This document shows, piece after piece, positions 8,674-18,038 of a stretch of DNA of 64,000 nt; position 1 is the first letter of the stretch; every line of letters starts with the position of its first letter. Below the pieces are notes generated by a model. The model saw only the letters and a program-made list of their open reading frames with translations. It was not told the origin of the DNA and ran no database searches. This DNA comes from Phycisphaerae bacterium (GTDB lineage Bacteria; Planctomycetota; Phycisphaerae; UBA1845; UTPLA1): positions 124,001 through 188,000 of the forward strand of contig DATEMU010000005.1 in NCBI GenBank assembly GCA_035275405.1, written 5' to 3'. The position numbers and the translations under genes are program-made.

Positions 8674-8841
8674 GGGCCTCTTCTCCTCCAACCCCGACGG
8701 TCCGGCCCGCCGCCTCGCTGCACCCTCTCTAGTATAGGCCGAAAAGGCCGGAAATTGCGAGGGGTTCGCAAGCGGCCTTATAGGCATCGTCCCGCTTTAT
8801 AGTGGCCGGATTCCTGTCACAAGGTACACTTTAAGCGAAAG

Positions 8842-9324
8842 ATGAGTGGGAATCCCGTGATTCAGGAATGTCCCCAATGCCGCCAGCCGGTTCACGAACT
8901 CGCCCGATATTGCGCCCGCTGCGGGTCGCGACTGGAATTCAAGGTGGCCGATCGTCCGCTTCACGGAGATCGCGATACGCCATTACTGGCATCGCCTCCT
9001 GGTTTTCTACCGTGTGATGGCTCAAGGGATCTGTATTGCAAATGGGAGGCCGGCTGGGGTGGGACGAAACTACTGGCCACGGAAACGCAGGTGGTCCTGC
9101 TGTTTAACGCCGGCCTACCGAGGACAGACGTGAACCTGGAAATCGTCGCTCTCAACACAAAAGGGCAGTCGATCGCGACCCTTCGTCAATCGGTAGCCCA
9201 ATTGCCCCGCGGCGAGACCGTCCGCCTGGAAGTTCCCTCGTATGAACTACCCGACGAGGTTCACACGTTGACGGTCGCGCTGGCCCGAAATCAGCCGGCC
9301 GCGCAAGTCGGAGATCGGCCGTAG
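8842..9324 (+). CDS. Zinc-ribbon protein of unknown function
   Basis: A 160-residue protein. The N-terminus has a zinc ribbon of four cysteines (C10, C13, C24, C27; CPQC and CARC). After a linker come about 100 residues of probable beta-sandwich, since hydrophobic and polar residues alternate as in an Ig-like or CARDB-like domain. No enzyme motif is visible. It lies just upstream of, and co-directional with, the band-7 protein gene. A 21-nt perfect hairpin separates the two. Confidence 0.65.
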   Translation: MSGNPVIQECPQCRQPVHELARYCARCGSRLEFKVADRPLHGDRDTPLLASPPGFLPCDGSRDLYCKWEAGWGGTKLLATETQVVLLFNAGLPRTDVNLEIVALNTKGQSIATLRQSVAQLPRGETVRLEVPSYELPDEVHTLTVALARNQPAAQVGDRP

Positions 9325-9345
9325 CGTCAGGCCTTGTGCCTGACG
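9325..9345. repeat. Hairpin between the zinc-ribbon and band-7 genes
   Basis: An inverted repeat of CGTCAGGC and GCCTGACG around a CTTGT loop, starting one nt after the zinc-ribbon gene's stop codon. It could stabilise the upstream mRNA or attenuate transcription. There is no T-tract, so it is not a standard intrinsic terminator. Confidence 0.55.
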
Positions 9346-9440
9346 ACGAATGGATAAGCAGACCTCGCCGTCACCCACAAGGGGTGGCGCTACCGTCGCG
9401 CGAAAAGGGCTCTACCCCGCGAGTTGTCGCGGGAGAAAGG

Positions 9441-10418
9441 ATGGTCCTCATGACACCCCTGCTCATCATCGGTTTGCCGTTCTTTTTCGTTCTGATCCTC
9501 ATCCTCTCCGGCTGTTACACCGTGGAGCAGCAGACCCGCGCCGTCATCGAGCGGTTCGGCAAGTTCGTCAAGGTCGCGCATCCCGGGCTCAATCTCAAGA
9601 TTCCCCTGATCGACAAGGTCGCCGGCCGCGTCTCCCACCGCGTCCGCGAGCTGGAGGTCAAGGTCGAGTCCAAGACCAAGGATGACGTCTTCGTGGACCT
9701 CCTCATCGCCGTACAGTTCTTCGTCCGCGAAGATGACGAAGCAGTGATCGCCGCGCATTACAAGCTGACGAACCCCGAGCGGCAGATCAGCTCCTACGTC
9801 TTCGACACCGTCCGGGCGCTCGTTCCCGAAATGCCGGTCGATAACGTCTTCGCCGAGAAGGAGAAGATCGCGGCCGCCGTGAAGGATCGCCTGGCCCAAG
9901 TCATGCAGGATTTCGGGTTCACCATGCTGCAAAGCTTGGTCAACGACATCCAGCCCGACGAGGCCGTCAAGACGGCGATGAACCAGGTCAACGCGACGGC
10001 CCGCCTCAAGGAGGCCGCCAAAAACGAGGCCGAGGCCAAGAAGATTCGCACCATCGCCGAGGCCGAAGCCGAAGCCCGGGCCAAGGAGTTGCAGGGCGTG
10101 GGCATCGCCCGCCAGCGGCTGGCCATCGCCCGCGGTCTGAAGGAATCCGTCGACGCCTGCGCCGAGGCGGGCATCTCGCCCGAAGAGGCCACGAAGATGG
10201 TCCTCCTCACGCAGCACTACGACACCGTTTCAGCCGTCGGCGCGCGGAGCAAGGCGACGATCATGATGATCCCCTACACCCCGACTGGCATGACCCAGGT
10301 CGGCGACCAGATCACGCAAGCGCTCCTGACCACGGCGGAAGTGGAAAAGCCCGCCGAGTCTAAGTCGAGCGGCGTAGTCCGCCCCAAACCCCCGGCCCAC
10401 CCGGTCGTCGAGAGTTGA
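9441..10418 (+). CDS. SPFH/band-7 domain membrane protein (stomatin/HflC-like)
   Basis: A 325-residue protein with one N-terminal membrane segment (PLLIIGLPFFFVLILILSG). An SPFH/band-7 domain follows: TVEQQTRAVIERFGKFVKV, then the NPERQISSYVFDTVRALVP segment. After it comes a long charged coiled coil rich in Ala, Glu and Lys (about residues 180-230). Such proteins form large ring or cage assemblies in the membrane that organise lipids or control proteases. The ATG at 9441 has GGGAGAAAGG just upstream. The frame stays open back to 9336, but that extension carries the hairpin region and is not native-looking. Confidence 0.88.
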   Translation: MVLMTPLLIIGLPFFFVLILILSGCYTVEQQTRAVIERFGKFVKVAHPGLNLKIPLIDKVAGRVSHRVRELEVKVESKTKDDVFVDLLIAVQFFVREDDEAVIAAHYKLTNPERQISSYVFDTVRALVPEMPVDNVFAEKEKIAAAVKDRLAQVMQDFGFTMLQSLVNDIQPDEAVKTAMNQVNATARLKEAAKNEAEAKKIRTIAEAEAEARAKELQGVGIARQRLAIARGLKESVDACAEAGISPEEATKMVLLTQHYDTVSAVGARSKATIMMIPYTPTGMTQVGDQITQALLTTAEVEKPAESKSSGVVRPKPPAHPVVES

Positions 10419-10430
10419 ACTTGATCGCGC

Positions 10431-12206
10431 CTACGTCGTCGCCGCGAACTGCGCCGGATCGAGCTTCTTGAACAGCACCTCCGGCGCCGGCCCCAGAGTA
10501 TGGCCGACCGGGAGCGGCTCGGCCGCATGCGCCCAGGTCCATTGCTCGCGCGGGACGTTCAGCGAGACGCGAATCTTCTCCGCCGCGAACGGCAGGAACG
10601 GCTCCAGCAGCACCCCCAGCGTCCGCACCGCCTGGATGCACGTGTGGATCGTCGTCGCCGTGCGCTCCTGGTCCGTCTTGCGGCTGGTCCAGGGGGCCCG
10701 CGTGTCGATGTACCGGTTGCAGTCGCGAAAGACCTCCATGATCCGCGACAGCCCCGCCTTGAAGCGGGCCGATTCGAGATGCCCGGCGACCTGGTCCGGC
10801 AACGCCTTCACGGTCGCCATCAGAGTCGTTTCCAGCTCCTCCGCCTTGTCCGCCGGAGGGACCCTGCGCCCAAAATCGTCCGTGACAATCTTCTGCCAGC
10901 GGTTGATGAAGTTGCCCAGCGTCGCAATCAGCTCCGAGTTGTTGCGCTCGATGAACTCGTCAAGGCTCCACGCCGTCCGCTGATTCTCCGGGGCGTTGAT
11001 GGTCAGGTAATACCGCAAGGGATCGGCGTCGAAGGACTGGAGATAGTCCTGGATCCAGACCGCCGTGCCGCGCGACTTGCTGATCTTCTCCTCCTCCTTG
11101 CCGGGGAATTTGATGTTGAGAAACGCGTTGGCCACGACATTGGCAGGTAGCTGGTAGTGACCGTGGCCCTTGGGGCCGGTGTACACACTGCCCCGCTGCG
11201 AAACCTCCTGCGCCGTGAATTGCGTGCCCAGCAGCATCGCCGGCCAGATCAGGGCGTGGAAGACGATGTTGTCCTCGCCGATGAAGTGGACGATCCTGCA
11301 GTCCGGGTCCTGCCACCAGTCTGCGTACTTCTGCCAGGCGCCGTCGCGCTGCCCGCACAGCGCCGCCGTAAAGCTGACGTACCCGATCGGCGCATCGAAC
11401 CAGACGTAGAGGACCTTGCCCTTCGCGTCCGGGTCATCCAGCGGCACCGGCACGCCCCACGTCAGGTCGCGCGTCATCGCCCGCTCCGGCAGGCCCGTCT
11501 TGATCGACCCGAGGGCGAAGTTCGTCACGATCGGCCGCCAGTCCAGCGAGGTCAGGCTGAACCAGTCGGCGAGCATCCCCTGGAACTTGTCGAGCTGGAG
11601 ATACCAATGCGTCGTCTGCCGCCGCTCGGGCGTCGTACCGGTGATCGTACTCTTGGGATCGATCAAACAGAGGGGGTCGATGCCATTGCCGCACTGCTCG
11701 CACTGATCGCCCAGCGCCGCCGGGTTGCCGCAGGGCTTGCCGTCGGGCAGCTTGTGGTAGCACTTGCCCGTGACGTAGCGATCGGGCAGGAACTTTCCCG
11801 CCTTTGCGTCGTAGAGCTGCTCGGTCGTCTTTTTGACGAAGTGGCCGTTGTCGTGAATCTTGCGAAAGAACTCCTGGCTGAGCCGGTTGTGCGTCTCGAC
11901 GAATTCGGGCTGGTGCGTCCCGCCGTAGATGTCGAAGTGGATTCCGAGCCCTTCGAAATCCGCCGCCTGTTGCTTGTTGTACCGCGCGGAAAGCTCGGCC
12001 GGCGTCGTGTTCTCCTTGCCCGCGGCGACCTCGATGGCCACGCCATTGTCATCGCTGCCGCAGATAAACCGCACGTCCTCCCCGCGCGAGCGGAGGTAGC
12101 GGACGTAAATGTCCGCGGGCAGGTAGGCCCCGGCCACATGACCGACGTGCAGGCGGCCGTTCGAATACGGCAGGGCGGCGGTCACCAAAAATCGACGTGG
12201 AGACAT
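10431..12206 (-). CDS. metG: Methionyl-tRNA synthetase
   Basis: A 591-residue class I synthetase that charges tRNA-Met. The HIGH motif is H20VGH23, and the KMSKS motif appears as K374-ISKS. A zinc knuckle is formed by C149, C159, C169 and C172. The WYLQLDKFQ and anticodon-binding regions are present. No C-terminal EMAP/tRNA-binding domain follows, so it matches the shorter MetG form. The start at 12206 aligns with other MetG N-termini (SPRRFLVTAALPYSNG). A TAAGAT hexamer ends 7 nt upstream of it, suggesting a leaderless mRNA. Convergent with the band-7 gene, 12 nt apart. Confidence 0.97.
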   Translation of the reverse strand: MSPRRFLVTAALPYSNGRLHVGHVAGAYLPADIYVRYLRSRGEDVRFICGSDDNGVAIEVAAGKENTTPAELSARYNKQQAADFEGLGIHFDIYGGTHQPEFVETHNRLSQEFFRKIHDNGHFVKKTTEQLYDAKAGKFLPDRYVTGKCYHKLPDGKPCGNPAALGDQCEQCGNGIDPLCLIDPKSTITGTTPERRQTTHWYLQLDKFQGMLADWFSLTSLDWRPIVTNFALGSIKTGLPERAMTRDLTWGVPVPLDDPDAKGKVLYVWFDAPIGYVSFTAALCGQRDGAWQKYADWWQDPDCRIVHFIGEDNIVFHALIWPAMLLGTQFTAQEVSQRGSVYTGPKGHGHYQLPANVVANAFLNIKFPGKEEEKISKSRGTAVWIQDYLQSFDADPLRYYLTINAPENQRTAWSLDEFIERNNSELIATLGNFINRWQKIVTDDFGRRVPPADKAEELETTLMATVKALPDQVAGHLESARFKAGLSRIMEVFRDCNRYIDTRAPWTSRKTDQERTATTIHTCIQAVRTLGVLLEPFLPFAAEKIRVSLNVPREQWTWAHAAEPLPVGHTLGPAPEVLFKKLDPAQFAATT

Positions 12207-12213
12207 AGCCCGA

Positions 12214-12219
12214 ATCTTA
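12214..12219 (-). promoter_or_regulatory. Candidate -10 element of metG (leaderless spacing)
   Basis: TAAGAT on the minus strand ends 7 nt before the metG ATG. No convincing -35 is visible. The spacing matches that seen before several other genes in the window. Confidence 0.3.
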
Positions 12220-12318
12220 AGGGGTTGGACGGCAATGCGACAGGGTCCGAACACCGCAGGATAGCGGGCGTAGTGTAACATAGGCGAGCGACGAGTGCGG
12301 GCCAGCGAGGTGATTGAA

Positions 12319-13110
12319 ATGGAACACCAACTCTTCCAGGTCGACGCGTTTACGTCCAAAGTCTTCGGCGGCAATCCCGCCGCGGTGATCCCGCTCGAAC
12401 AATGGCTGCCGGATGCGACGCTTCAGGCGATCGCCCTGGAGAACAATCTGCCGGAGACGGCCTATTTCATCCCGGCCGCGGCGACCGAATCGGTGGACTT
12501 TCACCTCCGCTGGTTCACGCCCGAAGTCGAGATGGACCTGTGCGGTCATGCCACGCTGGCGGCGGCCCATGTCCTCATGCGACACCTGGGTTATGAAAAG
12601 AAGCAGGTGCGTTTCGGCTCGCAAAGCGGGTCGCTCGCGGTCGAGCGCGACGGAGATCGACTGGTGTTGGACTTCCCCTCGCGAGTGCCCGAGCCGCGCG
12701 AAGTGACGCCGGCGTTTTCCGAAGCGCTCGGGGCGCGGCCGAAAGAACTGCACTTAGCGCGTGATTGGTTGGCGGTCTATGGCACCGAGGAAGAGGTGCG
12801 ATCGCTCCGGCCCGACTTCGCCAAAGTCAGCGCCCTCGGCGCCTTCGCCGTCATCGTCACTGCCCCCGGCAAGAACTCCGATTTTGTCTCGCGATTCTTT
12901 GCGCCGGGCGCCGGAGTACCCGAAGACCCCGTGACCGGCTCGGCGCACTGCACGCTCATCCCGTACTGGTCGCGGCGGCTCGGCAAGAAGTCGCTGCACG
13001 CTCTGCAAGTCTCAAAGCGCGGCGGCGAACTTTTTTGTGAGGATGCCGGAGAGCGCGTCAAGATCGGCGGTCACGCCGTCACCTATCTGGAAGGCACGAT
13101 CCGGATATAA
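12319..13110 (+). CDS. PhzF-family isomerase/epimerase-like protein
   Basis: A 263-residue member of the PhzF (diaminopimelate epimerase-fold) family. The conserved catalytic Glu is in ENNLPETAYF (Glu46). The DLCGHATLAAAHVL segment and the late DPVTGSAHCTLIPYW segment are the other family signatures. PhzF itself isomerises a phenazine precursor, but most homologues act on unknown substrates and there are no phenazine genes here. ATG 12319 is preceded by GAGGTG. It is divergent from metG and followed closely by the CDGSH gene. Confidence 0.88.
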   Translation: MEHQLFQVDAFTSKVFGGNPAAVIPLEQWLPDATLQAIALENNLPETAYFIPAAATESVDFHLRWFTPEVEMDLCGHATLAAAHVLMRHLGYEKKQVRFGSQSGSLAVERDGDRLVLDFPSRVPEPREVTPAFSEALGARPKELHLARDWLAVYGTEEEVRSLRPDFAKVSALGAFAVIVTAPGKNSDFVSRFFAPGAGVPEDPVTGSAHCTLIPYWSRRLGKKSLHALQVSKRGGELFCEDAGERVKIGGHAVTYLEGTIRI

Positions 13111-13159
13111 TGCGCCCTCGGCCGATGAAACGCCGAATGCCGAATGAAGGAGCCCGTCC

Positions 13160-13405
13160 ATGGATGCGAAGCACGGAACCCGCCCGATGGTCGTCGAGGA
13201 GATCCCCGGCAAGAAGGCCTACTGCCAGTGCGGCCACAGCGAGAAGCTGCCTTACTGCGACGGCGCGCACTCCCGACTGGGAACCGGCCTCAAGCCGATC
13301 GTGCTGGACATTCCGGACGCCGGCACGAAGGCGGTCTGCCAGTGCCATCAAAGCGGCAACAAACCGTGGTGCGACGGGACGCACAGCAAGATCGGCAAGT
13401 CCTGA
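13160..13405 (+). CDS. Tandem CDGSH iron-sulfur protein
   Basis: An 81-residue protein made of two CDGSH-type 2Fe-2S sites. The first uses C22, C24, C33 and H37 (YCDGAH), the second C60, C62, C71 and H75 (WCDGTH). Each three-Cys one-His site would bind a 2Fe-2S cluster for electron transfer or redox sensing. AAGGAG precedes the ATG. Its stop codon ends one base before the stop codon of the convergent permease gene, so the two genes meet end to end. Confidence 0.92.
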   Translation: MDAKHGTRPMVVEEIPGKKAYCQCGHSEKLPYCDGAHSRLGTGLKPIVLDIPDAGTKAVCQCHQSGNKPWCDGTHSKIGKS

Positions 13406-14782
13406 TCACGACAGGACGGGGCGATAGTACTTTTTCCACACCGCGTACAAAACCGCCATCGCCGCCAGGAATGCGAGCGTCCACAGGCTGTCGCGGCCGT
13501 CCTTCTCCCAATCCGAGTGGATGATACTCACGCCGATCAGGATCTCGATCGCGATAAGAAAAAGGGCGACCGGGATGCCCAGCGGAGTCTGATAGACATT
13601 CGCGGGGAACTCGCGACCCATGCGCCGATCGCGCAGGCGGAAGACGATCAGACTCAGGTAGGTCATCCCAAACAACACGGTGCTGGCGAGAAAGTAAATC
13701 CGCAGGATTTGTTCGAACGAGCGGTACCAGACAAACGTCGCCGCCAGGGCCGCGCCGACCGCGATGGCTGCGACCGGAGCCTGATGTCGCGACATCCTGC
13801 CGAGCGCGGCGAACGTCAGCCCGTCGCGGGCCAGCGCGTAAGTCACGCGGACATTGGCGAGCAGGACGGCGCTGATGGCGCCGAGACAGATCAGCGCGCT
13901 GGCCAGGAGAATCAGCCGCGAGATCAACGGATGCCCGGCATAAACGACGGCGGGGACGCTGCGGACCCCCGCCATCTGCTGCGGCGCAACCGCGCAGAGC
14001 AGCGCGTAGTTGTAGAGGAGATAGATCGCCGTCAGGAGGAGCGCCGAGCCGCACAGGGCGCGGGGCAATGCCCGGCGGACGTCCTTAACCTCCTCGGCGA
14101 GCTTGGCGGAATCCGTCGCGCCGGTGTAGGACCAAAAGGCGGGCATGAGTGCGAGCAGGAAGGGCTCCAGCGACACAGATTGCCCGTCGGGCATTGGTGA
14201 AGGCGCCATCGGTGTCGCGCGGCCTGCGACGATGCACGCGCCGACGGCGATCGCCACGAGCGCGAGCGCCTTGAGCGTGGTGAGGATGTTCTGCGTGACG
14301 GCCCCCGTCCGGAGTCCCGACGCGTTCACGATGGCGACGGCGGCGATGGCCGTACAACCCAGCACGGGCGAGGCCCAGCGTCCTTTCATGCCGAGCAGTT
14401 CCGCGGCAAAGTCGCCGAAGAGCGCGGCGATGGTCCCCGCGCCCCCGCCGACGATAAAGACGGTGAACGACCAGCCGAAGAAGAACGCCGCGAATTCGCC
14501 GTAGGCCGCGCGGAGGTATTGGTATTCGCCGCCAGCCCGCGGCAGGCGCGTGGCCAATTCGGCGGTCACCAATGTCTGAAGGAGTGTGATTGCCCCGGCA
14601 AGCAGCCACACCGCCAGGATCGTCCACGGGGAATGCAGGGTCCGGGCGACTTCACCCGGCGCGGCGAAGATACCCGAGCCAATGGCCCCGCCGACGCCGA
14701 CGGCGATGATGCTGATCGGGCCGAGGATGCGGCGCAGTCCTCCGGGTGTATGGACATCAGGAGGCAGCGCAGGGTGTGGCAT
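13406..14782 (-). CDS. APC-family amino acid permease
   Basis: A 458-residue integral membrane protein with about 12 transmembrane helices. The N-terminal signature LRRILGPISIIAVGVGGAIG followed by GIFAAPGEVA is the substrate-binding first helix of the amino acid-polyamine-organocation superfamily. It likely imports an amino acid by cation symport or exchange. I chose the ATG at 14782 rather than the in-frame ATG at 14818 because a TATAAA element ends 7 nt upstream, and because a decayed copy of this gene start at 20794-20907 keeps the same element and spacing. Confidence 0.9.
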   Translation of the reverse strand: MPHPALPPDVHTPGGLRRILGPISIIAVGVGGAIGSGIFAAPGEVARTLHSPWTILAVWLLAGAITLLQTLVTAELATRLPRAGGEYQYLRAAYGEFAAFFFGWSFTVFIVGGGAGTIAALFGDFAAELLGMKGRWASPVLGCTAIAAVAIVNASGLRTGAVTQNILTTLKALALVAIAVGACIVAGRATPMAPSPMPDGQSVSLEPFLLALMPAFWSYTGATDSAKLAEEVKDVRRALPRALCGSALLLTAIYLLYNYALLCAVAPQQMAGVRSVPAVVYAGHPLISRLILLASALICLGAISAVLLANVRVTYALARDGLTFAALGRMSRHQAPVAAIAVGAALAATFVWYRSFEQILRIYFLASTVLFGMTYLSLIVFRLRDRRMGREFPANVYQTPLGIPVALFLIAIEILIGVSIIHSDWEKDGRDSLWTLAFLAAMAVLYAVWKKYYRPVLS

Positions 14783-14789
14783 GCGTCGT

Positions 14790-14795
14790 TTTATA
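14790..14795 (-). promoter_or_regulatory. -10 element of the APC permease gene (leaderless spacing)
   Basis: TATAAA on the minus strand, ending 7 nt before the ATG at 14782. The block TGTGCGG-TATAAA is also found at the decayed gene start near 20907, with the same 7-nt spacing to ATG. Confidence 0.45.
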
Positions 14796-14848
14796 ACCGC
14801 ACACGACCGTTGAAACATGGCGGCGATGAACGGATAGGCGGCGGGCCC

Positions 14849-17800
14849 TTAGGGTCCCGCGGGGTCGGCCGTTTCCGACGACGGCATGGAAGCAGGAATT
14901 TTATTGAGATCGTCGGCTATCCGCCGGGTTGTGGCATGACTCGGACCCAGCGTACGCTCCGATACCTCGAGGGCAATTTTCAAGTGTCGCTCCGCTTCAT
15001 CCAGCTTCATGGCCTGTAGCAGTGTGCGGCCCAAAGTTGCCCGGAGGCTCGTTCCGACTATGTGCCCCGCCGGGAGTTTCTCTTCCGCCAGCGCCAAGGC
15101 GTCAGTCAGGAGTGAAAGGGCCTCCGGCAATTGATCCCGCGCGGCGAAGGTCGCCCCGGCGTTATTGGCGATGAGCAGAGACAACGGGTGCGCGGGTCCC
15201 AGCGCCTCGCGGGCGGTTTCCAACGCATGATTCGCCAGTATCGACGCTTCCTCAAGTGCAGGGCCTGGTCCCCGGGCAAGAAGGACTTTGAGAAGATTGT
15301 TCATCGACAAGAGTGTGTCGGGGTGCGCTTCTCCAAAAATACGTCTCCGGATTTCAAGAACTTGGCGCTGTGTGGATTCGGCCTCGTCGAGTCGCCGGGC
15401 CCCCGGTTCCTCGACATACAGGTTAGCGAGGCTGCTCAGGGTGGTGAGCGTTTGGGCGTGTTCGGCGCCGAGAACTCGGCGGCGCACCTCGAGCACTTGG
15501 CGATAAAGAGCCTCGGCCTGCGGATCGCCTTTGCGCGCATAGAGATTTGCCAGGTTGTTCATCCAGACCAGTACGCTGGGGTGTTCATCACCAAGAAGGG
15601 CGCGGCCGCGCCGCAGGACGCTCTGTGCGAGCGGCTCGGCCTCGGCGAATCGACCTTGCTCGGAGAGAAGGAGCGAGAGGTTGTTGGTGGTGACGAGAGT
15701 GTCGAAGTGGTTTTCGCCGAGTTTGCGGGTCAGGCCGTCGAGCGCTTCGCGAAAGACTGTCTCCGCTTCGGTGAGTTTGCCCTGGTCATGGAGAAGACGA
15801 CCGTAGCTGTTAAGGTTGCGGAGGGTGTCGGGGTGGTCGGGGCCGAGTACCTCGCGGGTGAGGCGGAGCAATTCTTCGTAGAACGGCGTGGCTTCGTCAA
15901 GCTTGCCACGGGCCTTGAGCAGCATGGCGAGGTAGTTCATCGTGCCAATGGTCAGCGGGGCGCGGTCGCCGAGGGTGCGGCGCTGTATGGCGAGGATGTC
16001 GCGGAATTCCGTCTCGGCGGCGTCGAAATTGCCCATGTCCTGCGAGATGGCGGCGAGGATTTTTCGTGTGGTGAGGGTGGCGGGGTCTTCTTCGCCGAAA
16101 ACGCGCCGAGAGCGTTCCAATGCCTCTTGCAGGAACATCTGCGCCTCGCCGGACTTGCCGCGCTTGCGCAGGAGATTGGCCAGGTTGTGCAGGACATCGA
16201 TGGTGAAGGGATGTTCGGCGCCTTGCGATGCTCGGGTGGAGTCGAGGCATTTGCGGAAGAGGGTCTCGGCTTCGTCGTAGCGGCTTTGATCTTCCAGGGC
16301 GGTGGCCAGGCCGTTTTCCGCAACCAAAACGTCGGGGTGATGAGTCGGGAGTGCGAGCGCGGAACGGTCCAGAGCGGCGCGATACTCCCGCTCCGCTTGT
16401 TCGGCGAGGCCCAGCGAGAGATAGGTTTGGCCGATGGTAGAGTGGATGGTGATGGCAACCTGCGGATCCTGATTCAGCTCCGTAGCGGCACGGGCGGAAG
16501 CGGCGTCGAGCAATTCACGAACGGTGAGTTCGCGGCCCTGGGCCGTGTTCGGGTCGGCGGCGGCGAGCATGTCCTGCAGGAAGTCTGTGGTGATCTCGGC
16601 CTTGCGGGTCTCGACGTTGGCTTTATTCAGCGCGCTCTTTTCCCGGCCGTAGAGGACGCCCAGGGCAACTGCCGACGCCGCGACGAGCAGCACGAATCCC
16701 GCTGCGACCGCGGTCTGTACGCGATAACGCCGAAGGGTCTTGCGGAGGACATACCAGCCGCTGTCGCGTTTGGCTTCGATGGCCTCGCCGCGGAGATAAT
16801 GCTCGAGGTCGCCGGCGAGATGCCCGGCGGTCTGGTAGCGCCGTTCCGGCTCCTTGGCGATGCACTTAAGGATGATGGTTTCCAGCTCGTCATCGACGGC
16901 CGGGTTGTAGCGGCGCGGAGAAACCGGCGATTCGCGGAGGATGCGGTCAAGAATCTCGCGGGTCGTGCCCGTGATGTCGTGGGGCAGGCGGCCGGTCACC
17001 CCGCGATAGAGGACGACTCCGAGCGAATAGACGTCGGAGCGCATGTCGATCTTATCGGGGCGGCCTTCAGCCTGCTCGGGGCTGCACCACGGGAGCGAAC
17101 CGATGAACTGCCCGGCGATGGTCACGTCGCTCGACGGCCGGCCTGATACGCCGTCGGAGAGCTTGGCCAATCCGAAGTCGAGGACGCGCGGGCGGCCCGA
17201 TCTATCCACGCGAATGTTGGAGGGCTTCAGGTCGCGGTGGATTACGCCGCGAAGGTGTGCAGCGTTGACGGCCTGGCACATCGAGATGAAGAGCTGAAGG
17301 ACCCGGGTGATGCCCGTGCGGGAGGAGACGGGCAGATGATCCATGAACGTGTCCAGCGCAGAGCCGGCGACGTAGTCCATCACAAAGTAATGGCGGCCGT
17401 CAACGATGCCGCTTTCGTGGATGGTCACGATGTCGGGGTGATTCAAGCTGGCGAGGATTTCGACTTCGCGCTGGAAGCGTGACCGCTCGGATTCGCCCGA
17501 GAAGGGGCCTTCGCGCAAGACTTTGATGGCAACCTCGCGGTGGGTGAATTTCTGGACTGCACGATAGACGACACCCTGGCCGCCGCGGTGGATTTCCTCT
17601 CCCAGATCGTAGCCGGGCAGTGCAACAGGAAACGGTTGGGGCGCCACTGCTCTGTCTGCTGCGCGACCACCGAGCTTTTGCAGGTTGAGGATTCCGCTCG
17701 ATCCGGTGGCGCGGCCGCGGGCCGCTTCGACGTTGCGGAGTTCGGAGAGCAGTTCGTTCAGATCGGGCATCAGTTCAGGATGGGCCGCGAGGATGGCCTC

Positions 17801-17914
17801 GTCGGAGAGGTCTTCGCCGGAGAGGCGTCGGGCAATGACATCTTCAATCACCGGAAGGAGCCGGGCCTGGCGCGCGTCTACAGTGGTATCGATGGATGAT
17901 GATCTGCGCGGCAT
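14849..17914 (-). CDS. Membrane Ser/Thr protein kinase with TPR array
   Basis: A 1021-residue protein. Residues 101-370 form a Hanks-type kinase: glycine loop HRGGQGVVY (109-117), ATP-binding Lys131 in VAIK, catalytic HRDLKPSN (225-232) and DFG (245-247). One transmembrane helix follows at about 395-420 (TAVAAGFVLLVAASAVALG). The rest, about 450-1010, is a long TPR/kinesin-light-chain-like array with repeats such as HPDTL and NNLANLY, for protein binding. The first 90 residues are a helical linker common to planctomycete kinases. It lies 124 nt downstream of an ECF sigma factor gene on the same strand, a pairing often seen in this phylum. Confidence 0.93.
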   Translation of the reverse strand: MPRRSSSIDTTVDARQARLLPVIEDVIARRLSGEDLSDEAILAAHPELMPDLNELLSELRNVEAARGRATGSSGILNLQKLGGRAADRAVAPQPFPVALPGYDLGEEIHRGGQGVVYRAVQKFTHREVAIKVLREGPFSGESERSRFQREVEILASLNHPDIVTIHESGIVDGRHYFVMDYVAGSALDTFMDHLPVSSRTGITRVLQLFISMCQAVNAAHLRGVIHRDLKPSNIRVDRSGRPRVLDFGLAKLSDGVSGRPSSDVTIAGQFIGSLPWCSPEQAEGRPDKIDMRSDVYSLGVVLYRGVTGRLPHDITGTTREILDRILRESPVSPRRYNPAVDDELETIILKCIAKEPERRYQTAGHLAGDLEHYLRGEAIEAKRDSGWYVLRKTLRRYRVQTAVAAGFVLLVAASAVALGVLYGREKSALNKANVETRKAEITTDFLQDMLAAADPNTAQGRELTVRELLDAASARAATELNQDPQVAITIHSTIGQTYLSLGLAEQAEREYRAALDRSALALPTHHPDVLVAENGLATALEDQSRYDEAETLFRKCLDSTRASQGAEHPFTIDVLHNLANLLRKRGKSGEAQMFLQEALERSRRVFGEEDPATLTTRKILAAISQDMGNFDAAETEFRDILAIQRRTLGDRAPLTIGTMNYLAMLLKARGKLDEATPFYEELLRLTREVLGPDHPDTLRNLNSYGRLLHDQGKLTEAETVFREALDGLTRKLGENHFDTLVTTNNLSLLLSEQGRFAEAEPLAQSVLRRGRALLGDEHPSVLVWMNNLANLYARKGDPQAEALYRQVLEVRRRVLGAEHAQTLTTLSSLANLYVEEPGARRLDEAESTQRQVLEIRRRIFGEAHPDTLLSMNNLLKVLLARGPGPALEEASILANHALETAREALGPAHPLSLLIANNAGATFAARDQLPEALSLLTDALALAEEKLPAGHIVGTSLRATLGRTLLQAMKLDEAERHLKIALEVSERTLGPSHATTRRIADDLNKIPASMPSSETADPAGP

Positions 17915-18038
17915 GGCGGACGATCTCCGATGAGCGAAAGATGCCTCCTGCTATCATAAACGCCGAAGAGGCGCCGCGCGCTCCACGGCATCGCATTGAC
18001 CAGCTGCGCCCCGGCCCTCGCCTAAAGGGAGAGGGAGA

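Noticed and set aside
13396-13417. Hairpin at the convergent ends of the CDGSH and permease genes
   Set aside because: GTCCTG/CAGGAC is only 6 bp with no T-tract, too weak to call a terminator.
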